Part shown: piece by piece, positions 53,900-62,969 of the stretch
Layout of the letters: each line of letters opens with the position of its first letter
Numbering within the stretch: the stretch's first letter is position 1
NCBI GenBank assembly: GCA_903231505.1
Contig: CAFBRK010000216.1
Coordinates: 62,001-126,000 of the forward strand
Reading direction: 5' to 3'
Source: Olavius algarvensis associated proteobacterium Delta 3
GTDB lineage: Bacteria > Desulfobacterota > Desulfobacteria > Desulfobacterales > CAFBRK01
Length of the DNA: 64,000 nt
The notes under the pieces: generated by a model
What the model was told of the DNA's origin: nothing
Seen by the model: only the letters and a program-made list of their open reading frames with translations
The model's database searches: none
Program-made: the position numbers and the translations under genes

Positions 53900-55249
53900 A
53901 TGGACGTTCTGCTGCTCTCCCGTCTTCAGTTTGCAGCCACCACAATGTTTCACTTTCTGTTTGTCCCGCTGACGCTGGGTCTATCCGTTCTGGTCGCGTG
54001 GATGGAAACCAGGTATGTCCGAACAGGTGACGAAACCTACCTTCGGATGACCAAGTTTTGGGGTAAGCTGTTTCTCATAAACTTTGCCGTCGGTGTTGTG
54101 ACCGGCATCACCCTTGAATTTCAATTCGGGACCAACTGGTCACGGTATTCCGCCTACGTCGGTGATATTTTCGGATCCCTTCTGGCCATTGAAGCAACCA
54201 TCGCCTTCTTTCTGGAATCCACGTTTATCGGCGTGTGGGTGTTCGGGTGGAAAAAACTCTCTAAAAAGGCCCATGCCAGGGTTGCCTGGCTGGTGGCCCT
54301 CGGTTCCAATTTTTCAGCCGTCTGGATTCTGGTGGCCAACGCCTGGATGCAGAATCCCGTCGGATTTACCATGCGTGACGGCCGGGCCGAGCTGGTGGAT
54401 TTTGCCCAGGTGGTGTTTCAAAAATTTGCCATCGTCAAATTCATCCACACGGTCAGCGCCGCCTACGTGCTGGCGGCGTTTGTGGTCATGGGGGTCAGTG
54501 CCTATCATCTGCTGAAAAAACAGCACATCGAGTTTTTCACCAAATCTTTTCGCACCGGACTCGGTTTCGGACTCATCTTTTCCCTGGTCGTATTTATTCT
54601 GGGAGATCTGAACGGCGTTGTGGTGGCGGAAAAGCAACCCACCAAACTGGCCGCCATGGAGTCCCTGTGGGAAACCACCACCCGGGCGCCGGTGGTTCTG
54701 TTTACCTGGCCGGACCCGGAAAACGAGCGCAATGCCATTGAGATCGGTACCATCCCGGGCCTCCTCAGCTTTCTGGTCAAGCACGACGTCAATGCGGAAA
54801 TCCCCGGTTTGAAAGACTTTCCAAAGGAGGATCGACCGCCGGTGCTCATCGTGTCGTATGCCTTCAAGGGCATGGTCGGTCTCGGTGTGATGTTTATTCT
54901 GCTGACGGGTATCGGTTGGTTCCGACGCAACAAGCTGCTCGATAGCCAGCTTTTTCTCAAGATCATGGTCCTGGCCATCCCGCTGCCCTACCTGGCCATC
55001 CAGCTCGGCTGGCTGGTCACCGAACTGGGGCGCCAGCCGTGGATCGTCTACGGCCTGATGCGCACGTCGGAGGCCGTTTCACCCATCGCAACCATTCAGG
55101 TCTTCACGACATTGTTCGGCTTTATACTTCTTTACGGGCTCCTGGGCGCATCCGGTTTCTACCTGATCGTCAAAAACGCGAAAAAGGGCCCGAAAGAAGA
55201 AGAGAGAGGGGACACAACCGACATCGCCGCCGCCGAAGCCGTTGCATAG
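53900..55249 (+). CDS. cydA: Cytochrome bd ubiquinol oxidase subunit I
   Basis: 449 residues with about nine membrane helices. The N-terminus LLSRLQFAATTMFHFLFVPLTLG carries the His ligand of haem d/b595. EFQFGTNWSRYSAYVGDIFG, ATIAFFLEST and FIHTVSAAYVLAAF hold the Glu and His ligands, and GWLVTELGRQPWIVYG is the GRQPW signature of the oxidase. The Q-loop is short, as in CydA of non-E. coli type. It reduces O2 to water with quinol electrons. In this anaerobe it probably scavenges oxygen. AAGGAG precedes ATG 53900; cydB follows by 56 bases. Confidence 0.97.
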   Translation: MDVLLLSRLQFAATTMFHFLFVPLTLGLSVLVAWMETRYVRTGDETYLRMTKFWGKLFLINFAVGVVTGITLEFQFGTNWSRYSAYVGDIFGSLLAIEATIAFFLESTFIGVWVFGWKKLSKKAHARVAWLVALGSNFSAVWILVANAWMQNPVGFTMRDGRAELVDFAQVVFQKFAIVKFIHTVSAAYVLAAFVVMGVSAYHLLKKQHIEFFTKSFRTGLGFGLIFSLVVFILGDLNGVVVAEKQPTKLAAMESLWETTTRAPVVLFTWPDPENERNAIEIGTIPGLLSFLVKHDVNAEIPGLKDFPKEDRPPVLIVSYAFKGMVGLGVMFILLTGIGWFRRNKLLDSQLFLKIMVLAIPLPYLAIQLGWLVTELGRQPWIVYGLMRTSEAVSPIATIQVFTTLFGFILLYGLLGASGFYLIVKNAKKGPKEEERGDTTDIAAAEAVA

Positions 55250-55305
55250 ACGGGAGCAAGCGTTGACGGCCACAGGACTCAGAAACGAATGGGGAGTATG
55301 ATCAA

Positions 55306-56334
55306 ATGGTACTGCAATCGATATGGTTTTTCTTATGGGGCCTTCTCTGGGCCGTGTTTTTCATGACGGACGGCTTCGACTTCGGGATCGGCACCCTGTA
55401 TCCAATCCTCGGCAAAACCGAAGAGGACAAACGGATGATGATCAACGCCAAGGGGCCGTTGTGGGACGGCAACCAGGTCTGGTTGATTACCGCCGGGGGC
55501 GTCACCTTCGCTGCATTCCCGCTGGTGTATTCCGTGATGTTCTCTTCCCTGTACACCGCCCTGATGCTGATCCTTTTTGCCCTCATCATCCGTGGCGTGT
55601 CGTTTGAATTCCGTGGAAAAATTGACGATCCCCGGTGGCGGAAAATCTGGGATACGACGATATTTCTGGGAAGCTTTTTGCCGGCCCTGCTCTTTGGTGT
55701 GGCGTTTGCCAACATTTTTCAGGGACTTCCCATCGATCGTAACGGCTTGTTGCAGGGCAACTTGCTGACACTGCTGAATCCCTACGGCCTGCTCGGTGGT
55801 GTGCTCTTTGTGGCGCTTTTCACCATGCACGGCGCCCTGTGGCTGTGCATCCGGACCGAAGGCAGTCTGCAGGCGCGGGCGGCGGCCACCGCCCGCAAAA
55901 TATGGCCGGTGGAGCTGGGTTTAGCCGTTGTCTTTCTGGTCGCAAGCTGGTTCGCGACCAGTCTGTATGGAAATTACCTCGCATACCCGGCGCTGTTCCT
56001 CGTGATACTTGCGGCAGTGGCAGGGCTGCTGGGGATCCGGATCTTTCTGGCGAAAGAGGCGTATGTCAAGGCATGGTTTTCATCCGCGGCCACAATTGTC
56101 GGCGCGACCTTCTTCGGCGTGGTCGGGCTGTTTCCAAACCTTTTTCCATCGACCCTTCGTGACACCTACAGCCTGACAGCGTTTAACGCCTCATCGAGCC
56201 CGTTGACGTTGAAGATTATGCTGATCGTGGTCTTGTTGTTCTTGCCGGCGGTTATTGCCTATCAAATCTGGGCATACACCAAATTCTCGGACAAGGTGAC
56301 CCTGACGGACCTGCTGGACGATCACGCCTACTAA
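55306..56334 (+). CDS. cydB: Cytochrome bd ubiquinol oxidase subunit II
   Basis: 342 residues with eight to nine predicted membrane helices. IWFFLWGLLWAVFFMTDGFDFGIG, GNQVWLITAGGVTFAAFP and FALIIRGVSFEFRGK are the CydB family blocks. It pairs with CydA and completes the proton and oxygen pathways of the oxidase. The small CydX subunit is not evident downstream. It is followed by a hairpin and the trihaem cytochrome gene. Confidence 0.96.
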   Translation: MVLQSIWFFLWGLLWAVFFMTDGFDFGIGTLYPILGKTEEDKRMMINAKGPLWDGNQVWLITAGGVTFAAFPLVYSVMFSSLYTALMLILFALIIRGVSFEFRGKIDDPRWRKIWDTTIFLGSFLPALLFGVAFANIFQGLPIDRNGLLQGNLLTLLNPYGLLGGVLFVALFTMHGALWLCIRTEGSLQARAAATARKIWPVELGLAVVFLVASWFATSLYGNYLAYPALFLVILAAVAGLLGIRIFLAKEAYVKAWFSSAATIVGATFFGVVGLFPNLFPSTLRDTYSLTAFNASSSPLTLKIMLIVVLLFLPAVIAYQIWAYTKFSDKVTLTDLLDDHAY

Positions 56335-56350
56335 GAAGGTCTAAATGTGC

Positions 56351-56385
56351 CGAACCGGATGACCCAGGAAAGGGCTTCCGGTTCG
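56351..56385 (+). terminator. Hairpin after cydB
   Basis: CGAACCGGA (56351-56359) and TCCGGTTCG (56377-56385) form a perfect 9-bp stem 17 bases after the cydB stop. Only a weak T-rich stretch follows (CTGTTTA), so it may be a partial terminator or mRNA-stability element. Confidence 0.5.
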
Positions 56386-56434
56386 CTGTTTACGGGTATG
56401 GTACCGATCATTGGATAAAGCTGGAGCTGCTTTG

Positions 56435-56788
56435 ATGAATTCGAAATGGATCGTTATTTTAACTATTTTCATCGCGGTGGGAGTCGCATGGAGTTCCACG
56501 ATCATTGCCGCGGAACAGAATAAGGGCCCTGCGGACATCTCCCTTTACGGGGGCAGCAAGGGGGAGGTGCCGTTCCCCCATCGTCTCCACCAGGACAACT
56601 TGGGCGACTGCAAAGCCTGCCACGATGTGTTTCCCCAGAAAAAGGGCAGCATCGAGGCGATGAAGACCGAGGGCAAGCTCAAGAAAAAGCATGTTATGAA
56701 CAAACTCTGCACCAAATGTCACCGACAGATGAAAAAGGCGGGCGAAAAGAGCGGACCGACGACGTGTACCAAGTGCCACTCCGGTTAG
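56435..56788 (+). CDS. Periplasmic trihaem c-type cytochrome (cytochrome c3/c7-like)
   Basis: About 117 residues from ATG 56435. A signal peptide/anchor (IVILTIFIAVGVAWSSTIIA) is followed by three CxxCH haem sites: CKACH, CTKCH and CTKCH. PFPHRLHQDN supplies the distal-His pattern of class III cytochromes. The number of haems and size match the c7-like or short c3 type found in sulfate and metal reducers. It would shuttle electrons in the periplasm. A possible GGAG site lies before the start. It lies downstream of cytochrome bd, with a strong terminator after it. Confidence 0.92.
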   Translation: MNSKWIVILTIFIAVGVAWSSTIIAAEQNKGPADISLYGGSKGEVPFPHRLHQDNLGDCKACHDVFPQKKGSIEAMKTEGKLKKKHVMNKLCTKCHRQMKKAGEKSGPTTCTKCHSG

Positions 56789-56810
56789 AAGATGAATGCC
56801 TGAAATTTAT

Positions 56811-56887
56811 AATGCCTAAATTGCCTTAAATGAATAACTTGGGTCGTTCACCCTGTTTCAAAACTTTAGGCATTTTAGGCATTTTTT
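56811..56887 (+). terminator. Probable terminator after the cytochrome gene
   Basis: AATGCCTAAA (56811-56820) can pair with either of two copies of TTTAGGCATT (56865-56874, 56874-56883), followed by a T6 run. The duplicated right arm gives alternative structures. The loop is long (about 45-55 bases). Confidence 0.55.
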
Positions 56888-56937
56888 CCCAACAAGATTT
56901 GTTCTTCAGCCTCTTTTAACAAATCAAAGGAGCCTCC

Positions 56938-57897
56938 ATGCTTGTACTGGGCATCAATGGCAGCCCGCGGAAAAAGAGTAACAGCGGATTTCTTCTGTCG
57001 ACTTTTTTAGAGGAAGCAGAGAAGTTGGGGGCGAGGACCCATGTGGTCGACGTCAACAGCCAGAACATACTTCCCTGCAGGGAACTCATTGTCTGTGAGA
57101 AGAAAGGATTCTGCCCCATCGATGACGACATGAAGACCGAAGTCTACTCGCTGCTTCGCGAAGCGGACGTTGTCGTCCCGGCCACGCCCATTTTCTTTTA
57201 CAACGCCACCGCACAGTTAAAAGCGCTCATCGATAGATCCCAAACGCTGTGGGCCAGAAAATCCCGCCTCAACTTATCCGATCCTAAAAGCAAAATCCGT
57301 CGGGGGTTTTATCTCTCCGTGGCGGCTACCCGCGGGAAGCAACTCTTCGAAGGCCTGGATCTGACGATGAAGTATTTCTTCGATGCCGTCGATGCCAGGC
57401 ATGACGGAGGCCTCACCTATCGGGGGGTGGAACATTCCGGAGATATGGAGAAACACCCCACCATGAAAGACGATATTCGGGACACGGTTAACACGCTGGT
57501 GGGCCCACTGGCAAAACGAAAAAAAATCGTGTTTGGAGGGCACCAAGATGCCTGCCGCAGCCAGATGGCCGCCGCATTTACAAATTATCTGGCCGGGGAT
57601 CAAATCGATGCAGAACGCGGGGGCAGCAAACCGGCTCAACGCATCCATCCGCTGGTAGGAGCAGTCATGCGCGAAAAAGGGATCGACATGGCGTTTCACC
57701 AACCCCGATCATTGAATCCGGCCACGAAGGCGGACCGGATCATACAGTTCACCGGCGGATCGGAAGACCCGACACCCACTGGGAATGAAGAGGTGTGGGA
57801 GATCCCGCCACCGTCAGAAGAGGACCCGGATACCCTGCGCCGGGTCCGGGACGACATCGATCAGCGGGTTCAATCTCTTCTGGCATCCATAGACTGA
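56938..57897 (+). CDS. NADPH-dependent FMN reductase fused to a degenerate LMW-phosphatase-like domain
   Basis: 319 residues. The N-terminal flavodoxin-like domain (1 to about 185) has LGINGSPRKKSNSGFLLSTFL, the iron-sulfur-flavoprotein/FMN reductase loop, and VVPATPIFFYNATAQLKALIDR. The C-terminal domain (about 195-319) resembles low-molecular-weight phosphatase/ArsC (KKIVFGGHQDACRSQMAAAF). The nucleophilic Cys of the C-x5-R loop is replaced by Gly (about residue 201), while the Arg and an adjacent Cys206 remain. So phosphatase or arsenate reductase activity is unlikely, and the domain may bind an anion or act through Cys206. It starts shortly after the cytochrome terminator. Confidence 0.85.
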   Translation: MLVLGINGSPRKKSNSGFLLSTFLEEAEKLGARTHVVDVNSQNILPCRELIVCEKKGFCPIDDDMKTEVYSLLREADVVVPATPIFFYNATAQLKALIDRSQTLWARKSRLNLSDPKSKIRRGFYLSVAATRGKQLFEGLDLTMKYFFDAVDARHDGGLTYRGVEHSGDMEKHPTMKDDIRDTVNTLVGPLAKRKKIVFGGHQDACRSQMAAAFTNYLAGDQIDAERGGSKPAQRIHPLVGAVMREKGIDMAFHQPRSLNPATKADRIIQFTGGSEDPTPTGNEEVWEIPPPSEEDPDTLRRVRDDIDQRVQSLLASID

Positions 57898-58290
57898 GCC
57901 ACTGGCAAAAGCGATTTTCACCGCTTGTACGGATGACAGAATTTCGTCCGTTTATGGCGGTTGCCAAAATATGTTCCGTTTGAGGCGTATTGGGAACCGA
58001 GTTGAAAAATTACAATACTACCGCAGAGGCGCAGAGCGCGCAGAGAAGGTCCCTGTTTTTTCCAGAATCCCTGAGAGGGGGATTCCGGAAAAGCAATGCC
58101 TCACCAATCCATGATCGACCCGTATCGGCTGACAGGCGATGTTTTTCTTTTTCGCCCTCTCAGCGAAAAGGAAAAAGGACAATGAGCTCAGCGCCCTCTG
58201 CGGCTCTGCGGTAAATCTTTGTCCCTAAACGATTCGGAACGGTAGTATGACATTCGCTGTGCCGCTCCGGAAATCCCGACCGGTATACGG
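57898..58290. repeat. Nested inverted-repeat intergenic region
   Basis: 393 bases between genes on opposite strands. Left arm GATGACAGAATTTCGTCCG (57932-57950) and right arm CGGAACGGTAGTATGACATT (58235-58254) look like diverged ends of the family at 48153-48424. Inside, CCGCAGAGGCGCAGAG (58021-58036) is inverted at the right as CTCTGCGGCTCTGCGG (58196-58211), a second repeat class. No gene is supported. Confidence 0.6.
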
Positions 58291-59295
58291 TCACCCGGTC
58301 ATCTTGATGATGGTTCGACCCACATGCTGACCCTGAAGCATCAAGTCAATCTTGCCATTTAACTCGGCAAAGGGTGCTTCCGTTGTTATTTTTTCCAGCC
58401 AATCGATCTTCCAGTCGGACGCAATCTTTTCCCAGATTTTCGTTCGTTTCGGCATGGGGCAGTTCTGGGAGTCAATCCCGATTAACTGAACACCTCGGAG
58501 AATGAAGGGGTAGACATTCAACGGCAAATCCGGGGAAGCCACATTTCCACAGCAGGTCACGGTGCCCCATGGGCCTGTCGATTTAATGGTTGTCGCCAGT
58601 ATATCGCCGCCCACGGTGTCGATAGCACCGGCCCATTGTGCTTTCAGCAGTGGACGTCCGCTGGTATCGGTGGCGTCTTCGATGGAGATTACCTCTTGGG
58701 CACCGATCCGCTTCAGATAGTCGGTTTCGTCCATCACCCCATTGACCGCCGTCACTGAGTATCCGAGTTTCGACAAAATAGATACGGCGATGCTGCCGAC
58801 CCCGCCTGTCGCCCCGGACACTAATATGGCGCCGGCTTCGGGAGTTATGCCGCTTTCGACCAATTCCCATACCGACATGGCGGCGGTAAATCCGGCGGTG
58901 CCGTATATCATGGCCTCGGCTGCAGTGAGGTCTTCCGGTTGGGGAACCACCCATCCCGAAGGTACGCGGATGTACTGCCCGAAGCCTCCCGACGTGTTCA
59001 TCCCCAGGTCATAGGAGGTGACGATCACATTGTCGCCGGGTGTGAAGGCCTCGTCGGTGCTCTCCGCGACGATTCCGGCCGCGTCGATTCCGGGGGTGTG
59101 GGGATAATTTCGTGTAACACCCCTGTTTCCGGTTGCCGATAGAACGTCTTTGTAATTCAGTGACGAAAAGAGGACCTGGACCACCACGTCCCCTTCCGGC
59201 AGGTCATCGATCGTTCTGGTTTCAACAGAACGAACAAATTCCTTATCTCCGGTCTCCGTAATAACCAATGCGTTGAACTTATCTGCCAGTGTCAT
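58291..59295 (-). CDS. YhdH/AcuI-type zinc-free alcohol dehydrogenase-like oxidoreductase
   Basis: 334 residues of the MDR superfamily. FSSLNYKDVLSATGNRGVTRNYPHTPGIDAAG is the YhdH/AcuI signature. VSGATGGVGSIAVSILSKLGY is the NADPH-binding Rossmann loop; zinc-binding Cys residues are absent. AcuI reduces acryloyl-CoA to propionyl-CoA with NADPH, and YhdH is the E. coli equivalent. The gene is divergent from the lipid operon and stands alone. Physiological substrate here is not established. Confidence 0.92.
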   Translation of the reverse strand: MTLADKFNALVITETGDKEFVRSVETRTIDDLPEGDVVVQVLFSSLNYKDVLSATGNRGVTRNYPHTPGIDAAGIVAESTDEAFTPGDNVIVTSYDLGMNTSGGFGQYIRVPSGWVVPQPEDLTAAEAMIYGTAGFTAAMSVWELVESGITPEAGAILVSGATGGVGSIAVSILSKLGYSVTAVNGVMDETDYLKRIGAQEVISIEDATDTSGRPLLKAQWAGAIDTVGGDILATTIKSTGPWGTVTCCGNVASPDLPLNVYPFILRGVQLIGIDSQNCPMPKRTKIWEKIASDWKIDWLEKITTEAPFAELNGKIDLMLQGQHVGRTIIKMTG

Positions 59296-59687
59296 TGTAT
59301 TCCTCCCCGTTCAGGTTTGGCGGTGCAGTTGCCGTTTTCTTTATCGAGCCGGTTTGAAACATTCGTGATAGACGATCAGGCTGGCGATTGTGGCGTCGAG
59401 ACGGGTGAAGGCTGTATCCGTGATGTGGTCTTTGAGACGCTTTGGCACCTGCCGAAAACAAGAATAATAGAAGGCAGCTCGACCGGTCTCCCGTCGCGCA
59501 ACTTAGTCTGAATAAACTGTATTGTCAACAATTCGTGCAGGACGTTGCAGCGTCGGCATATGGCATCGCCCCCAGATTAATTTATAGTATTTTCCTATCA
59601 ATAATGGATGGCTTTACCCTTATTGAATTTCTGATTAAAATCCCCATTTTATTCCATCAAGAAATCTACTCAACTGATTAGGAAAAA
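59296..59687. other. Divergent promoter region
   Basis: 392 bases. It must contain promoters for the oxidoreductase (leftward) and the lipid operon (rightward). An AT-rich segment (59575-59600) lies about 90 bases before the symporter start. TGGCAC at about 59446 lacks the downstream GC of a sigma54 site. No gene is supported. Confidence 0.4.
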
Positions 59688-61094
59688 ATGGCATCTTCTG
59701 ACACCCATAGATTGAGACTCTCTGTAAAGCTTGCGTACGCGGCACCGGCGTTCGCCCTGGCGGTGGTAGGCATCCCGATATACGTATACATCCCCAAATT
59801 TTACACCGATGTCATGGGCATGGACATCGCGTTGTTGGGCATAATCCTGTTCAGCGTACGCCTGTTCGATGCCGTGACAGACCCACTGATCGGTGGATTG
59901 TCGGACAAGGCCGAAACCCGATTTGGCCGGCGCCGGCCATTCATCGCCGTCGGTTCGTTTCTGGTTGCCGGCGCCATGGTCATGCTCTTCACGCCCCCGG
60001 CGATGTCCCCGGGGATGACCGCCGTATGGTTTGGGGTATCCATATATGCACTTTTTCTGTTCTGGACGGCAGTGGTCGTTCCCTATGAGTCTCTCGGTCC
60101 GGAAATCACCTTCGATTATGACGAACGGACGGAGCTGTTCGGCCTGAGGGATGGCTTTCTGATTGCAGGTACGCTGATGGCCGCAAGTTCACCGGCCCTG
60201 GTTCGATGGATTTTCGGGGTGCCCAAAACCCCATCGGGCGAGGCGAGCGTCTTCTTCCTTCTGGGGATTCTCTATGCACCGCTGCTCATCATAACTTGCT
60301 GGTGGTGCATTGCGACCATCAAAGAGCTATCGCCAATCCAGAAACAACGACTTCCCGGACTTTTGGGAAGCCTCCGGGGAACCCTGAAAAACAGGCCCTT
60401 TCTCATCCTCTTGGCGTCATATACGGTCAGTGCCATCGGAAGCAGCCTGCCGGCAACGCTGATCCTGTACTATGTGGAATATGTACTCCGTTCGAATATG
60501 GCAGATATATTTCTGCTGCTCTACTTCGCCACCGGTATCGTTTTTCTGCCGTTGTGGGTTCACCTGGCCAAGAAGATCGGTAAAAAGTCGGCCTGGATCA
60601 TTTCCATGACCGTTAACACCGGCGCATTCACCGGCGTGTTCTTTCTTGGCCCAGGCGATGTCACCGCTTACGGCGTCCTTGTATTTCTTTCAGGTATTGG
60701 ATTCGGAGCGACGCTGGCCCTCCCCTCCGCCATGCAGGCCGATGTCATAGACTACGACGAACTGCTGACCGGTACCCGTCGGGAAGGTCATTACATCGGG
60801 CTTTGGTCGATTTCGAAAAAACTGGCCGCCGCCGTCGGAATCGGGGTGGGATTGTCCATTCTGGGGGCGGTGGGGTACGCGCCCAACGTTGAGCAGAAAG
60901 AGAGCGTACTGCTGACGCTTCGGGTGCTCTACGCAGGCGTTCCCTCGCTCTGCAACGCTCTGGCGCTTGTCATCGCCTTGTTCTACCCCATTAGCGGAAA
61001 AAAACACAGGGATATTCGATCCGCAGTTGAGCGGCGAATTTCCGGCTTGCCGGTTGTCGATCCGCTACGGCGAATGGAACCGGCAGCTCGATGA
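59688..61094 (+). CDS. GPH-type (MelB-like) MFS cation symporter
   Basis: 468 residues with twelve predicted membrane helices. KLAYAAPAFALAVVGIPIYVYIPKFYTDVMG begins helix I. RLFDAVTDPLIGGLSDKAETRFGRRRPFI is the diagnostic GPH/MelB loop with its paired Asp residues that bind the coupling cation. VPYESLGPEITFDYDERTEL is the second signature. It imports or exports a glycoside- or lipid-related solute with Na+ or H+. It starts a run of closely spaced lipid-modifying genes, so a lipid-linked role is possible. AGGA precedes ATG 59688. Confidence 0.92.
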   Translation: MASSDTHRLRLSVKLAYAAPAFALAVVGIPIYVYIPKFYTDVMGMDIALLGIILFSVRLFDAVTDPLIGGLSDKAETRFGRRRPFIAVGSFLVAGAMVMLFTPPAMSPGMTAVWFGVSIYALFLFWTAVVVPYESLGPEITFDYDERTELFGLRDGFLIAGTLMAASSPALVRWIFGVPKTPSGEASVFFLLGILYAPLLIITCWWCIATIKELSPIQKQRLPGLLGSLRGTLKNRPFLILLASYTVSAIGSSLPATLILYYVEYVLRSNMADIFLLLYFATGIVFLPLWVHLAKKIGKKSAWIISMTVNTGAFTGVFFLGPGDVTAYGVLVFLSGIGFGATLALPSAMQADVIDYDELLTGTRREGHYIGLWSISKKLAAAVGIGVGLSILGAVGYAPNVEQKESVLLTLRVLYAGVPSLCNALALVIALFYPISGKKHRDIRSAVERRISGLPVVDPLRRMEPAAR

Positions 61095-61116
61095 GACGTC
61101 TTGAAAAGGGAAGCAA

Positions 61117-61950
61117 ATGGATCATACCGTTTTCATATATGTCACCAATTTTTCTGCCGTGACCATAATGATGGTGTTGGGCTGGGCGATAAGTCTGGTG
61201 AAACGGAACGTGACGATTGTGGACACGCTGTGGGGTGCCGGGTTTGTGCTCATCGCCTGGATAACATTTGCGCTGTCCGACGGATATTTCTACCGGAAAT
61301 TGCTTCTCGCGCTGCTGGTCACCATCTGGGGCGGGAGGTTGAGTCTGTACCTCGCCTGGAGAAACCACGGTAAGGAAGAGGATCCGAGGTACGGGGCCTG
61401 GAGAAAAACCTATGGGGAAAACTTCTGGTGGGTGAGCCTGTTCAACGTCTTTCTTGTTCAGGCGATCTTCATGTGGGCCATCGCCCTGGCATTCCAGTAC
61501 GGCATGGTGTCGCCAATGCCTGTAACGATGACATGGCTCGATGGGATTGGACTGGCAATATGGGCAACCGGGTTTTTGAGTGAAGCCATCGGAGACTGGC
61601 AGCTGGCCCGCTTTAAATCCCGGCCGGAAAACAGAGGAAAAGTGATGGACCGCGGGTTGTGGGCGTACACGCGGCATCCCAATTATTTCGGGGAAGCCCT
61701 GATCTGGTGGGGTATATCCCTGATGGTGCTGGCGACTCCGGGAAGCCTTTGGACCCTGGTCAGCCCGATCATCATAACCGTGGTGCTGCTGAAAGTCACC
61801 GGTGTGGCACTCACTGAAAAAATTATTCTTGAATCCCGTCCGGAATATAAGAGATATATCGAACAAACGAGCGCCTTTATCCCATGGCCGCCCAAAAGGA
61901 GACATGATGAAAACTCTGATGAATCTTGCCGAGAAGGCCATTCTGCCTGA
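61117..61950 (+). CDS. DUF1295 integral membrane protein (steroid 5-alpha-reductase/ICMT-like)
   Basis: 277 residues with about six to seven helices. [18 protein letters not shown] and [27 protein letters not shown] are DUF1295 blocks. [21 protein letters not shown] is the nucleotide-binding ICMT-like motif (R-H-P-x-Y-x-G). Relatives use NADPH or S-adenosylmethionine to act on membrane lipids. AAGGGAAG precedes ATG 61117. Its end overlaps the next gene by 44 bases. The precise reaction is unknown. Confidence 0.88.
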   Translation: MDHTVFIYVTNFSAVTIMMVLGWAISLVKRNVTIVDTLWGAGFVLIAWITFALSDGYFYRKLLLALLVTIWGGRLSLYLAWRNHGKEEDPRYGAWRKTYGENFWWVSLFNVFLVQAIFMWAIALAFQYGMVSPMPVTMTWLDGIGLAIWATGFLSEAIGDWQLARFKSRPENRGKVMDRGLWAYTRHPNYFGEALIWWGISLMVLATPGSLWTLVSPIIITVVLLKVTGVALTEKIILESRPEYKRYIEQTSAFIPWPPKRRHDENSDESCREGHSA

Positions 61951-62959
61951 TCCGCTGATACGCTTAGGTATTCGCCATTTGGACCGCAAGCGCCTCAAGG
62001 TAGAAGACCCGGGAACCCCTCTGGCCCGAAGAATCGCCAAAGAGGCATTGATCGGGGAGATGAAAAACAGTCCCATCGCCGTTCAAACACGGGCGGCAAA
62101 CGCGCAGCACTATGAATTGCCGCCGGCGTTCTTCGAGAAAGTGCTCGGCAATCGAATGAAGTACAGCGGCTCGTTCTGGCCGGAGGGGTGCACTTCTTTA
62201 GACGAGGCTGAAGAGGTCATGCTGAAGCTCTATTGCGAGCGTGCCGAGCTGGAAAACGGCATGGACATTCTAGAACTGGGTTCCGGCTGGGGCTCTCTTT
62301 CCTTGTGGCTGGCTGAACATTATCCGGATAGTCGCATCACCACGATTTCCAATTCCCGTGACCAGGGGGACTATATCCGCCGCCGTTACCGTCTGAACGC
62401 CATCGGCAATTTGAACATTGTTACAGCCGACATGAATCAGTTTTCCACAGACCAGCGATTCGACAGGATCATCTCTGTGGAAATGTTCGAACACATGCGA
62501 AACTGGCAGGCCCTCCTCTCGAGGATCAGCCGATGGCTCAAAGAGGATGGGAGGGTGTTTATCCATGTGTTCAGCCATCGGAATCTCGCCTACCTCTTTG
62601 ACAACCGGGGCGACGACAACTGGCTGGGACGGCATTTTTTCACCGGCGGCATTATGCCGTCCGACGATTTGATCCATCATTTTCAGGATGCTCTGGCGGT
62701 TGAAACCCACTGGCGTATCGACGGCACCCATTATCAGAAAACAGCCCAGGCATGGCTGAAAAACCTGGATCGCAACCGCAGCGAAATTCTTCCGATCCTC
62801 GAAGACGTATACAAAGACGGCGAGTCCGAGATCTGGCTGCAGCGGTGGCGCATTTTCTTCATGGCATGTGCGGAACTGTGGGGTTTCCGGCATGGCCAAG
62901 AGTGGCTGGTGTCCCACTACCGTCTTCGAAAGCCCGTCTCCACGGAGAAGGGCAGTTGA
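61907..62959 (+). CDS. Cyclopropane-fatty-acyl-phospholipid synthase-like methyltransferase
   Basis: About 350 residues from ATG 61907 (GGAG five bases upstream). [15 protein letters not shown] and [12 protein letters not shown] are the substrate-entry motifs of CFA/mycolic acid synthases. [18 protein letters not shown] is SAM motif I, and [22 protein letters not shown] motif III. It lacks the long N-terminal lipid-binding domain of E. coli Cfa, as in the CfaB type. It transfers a methylene or methyl group from SAM to unsaturated acyl chains. A second, related partial gene begins at 63752. Confidence 0.9.
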   Translation: MKTLMNLAEKAILPDPLIRLGIRHLDRKRLKVEDPGTPLARRIAKEALIGEMKNSPIAVQTRAANAQHYELPPAFFEKVLGNRMKYSGSFWPEGCTSLDEAEEVMLKLYCERAELENGMDILELGSGWGSLSLWLAEHYPDSRITTISNSRDQGDYIRRRYRLNAIGNLNIVTADMNQFSTDQRFDRIISVEMFEHMRNWQALLSRISRWLKEDGRVFIHVFSHRNLAYLFDNRGDDNWLGRHFFTGGIMPSDDLIHHFQDALAVETHWRIDGTHYQKTAQAWLKNLDRNRSEILPILEDVYKDGESEIWLQRWRIFFMACAELWGFRHGQEWLVSHYRLRKPVSTEKGS

Positions 62960-62969
62960 GGCACCCATC

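Noticed and set aside
59440-59460. Sigma54 promoter before the lipid operon
   Set aside because: TGGCAC is present but the GC dinucleotide at the required spacing is not.
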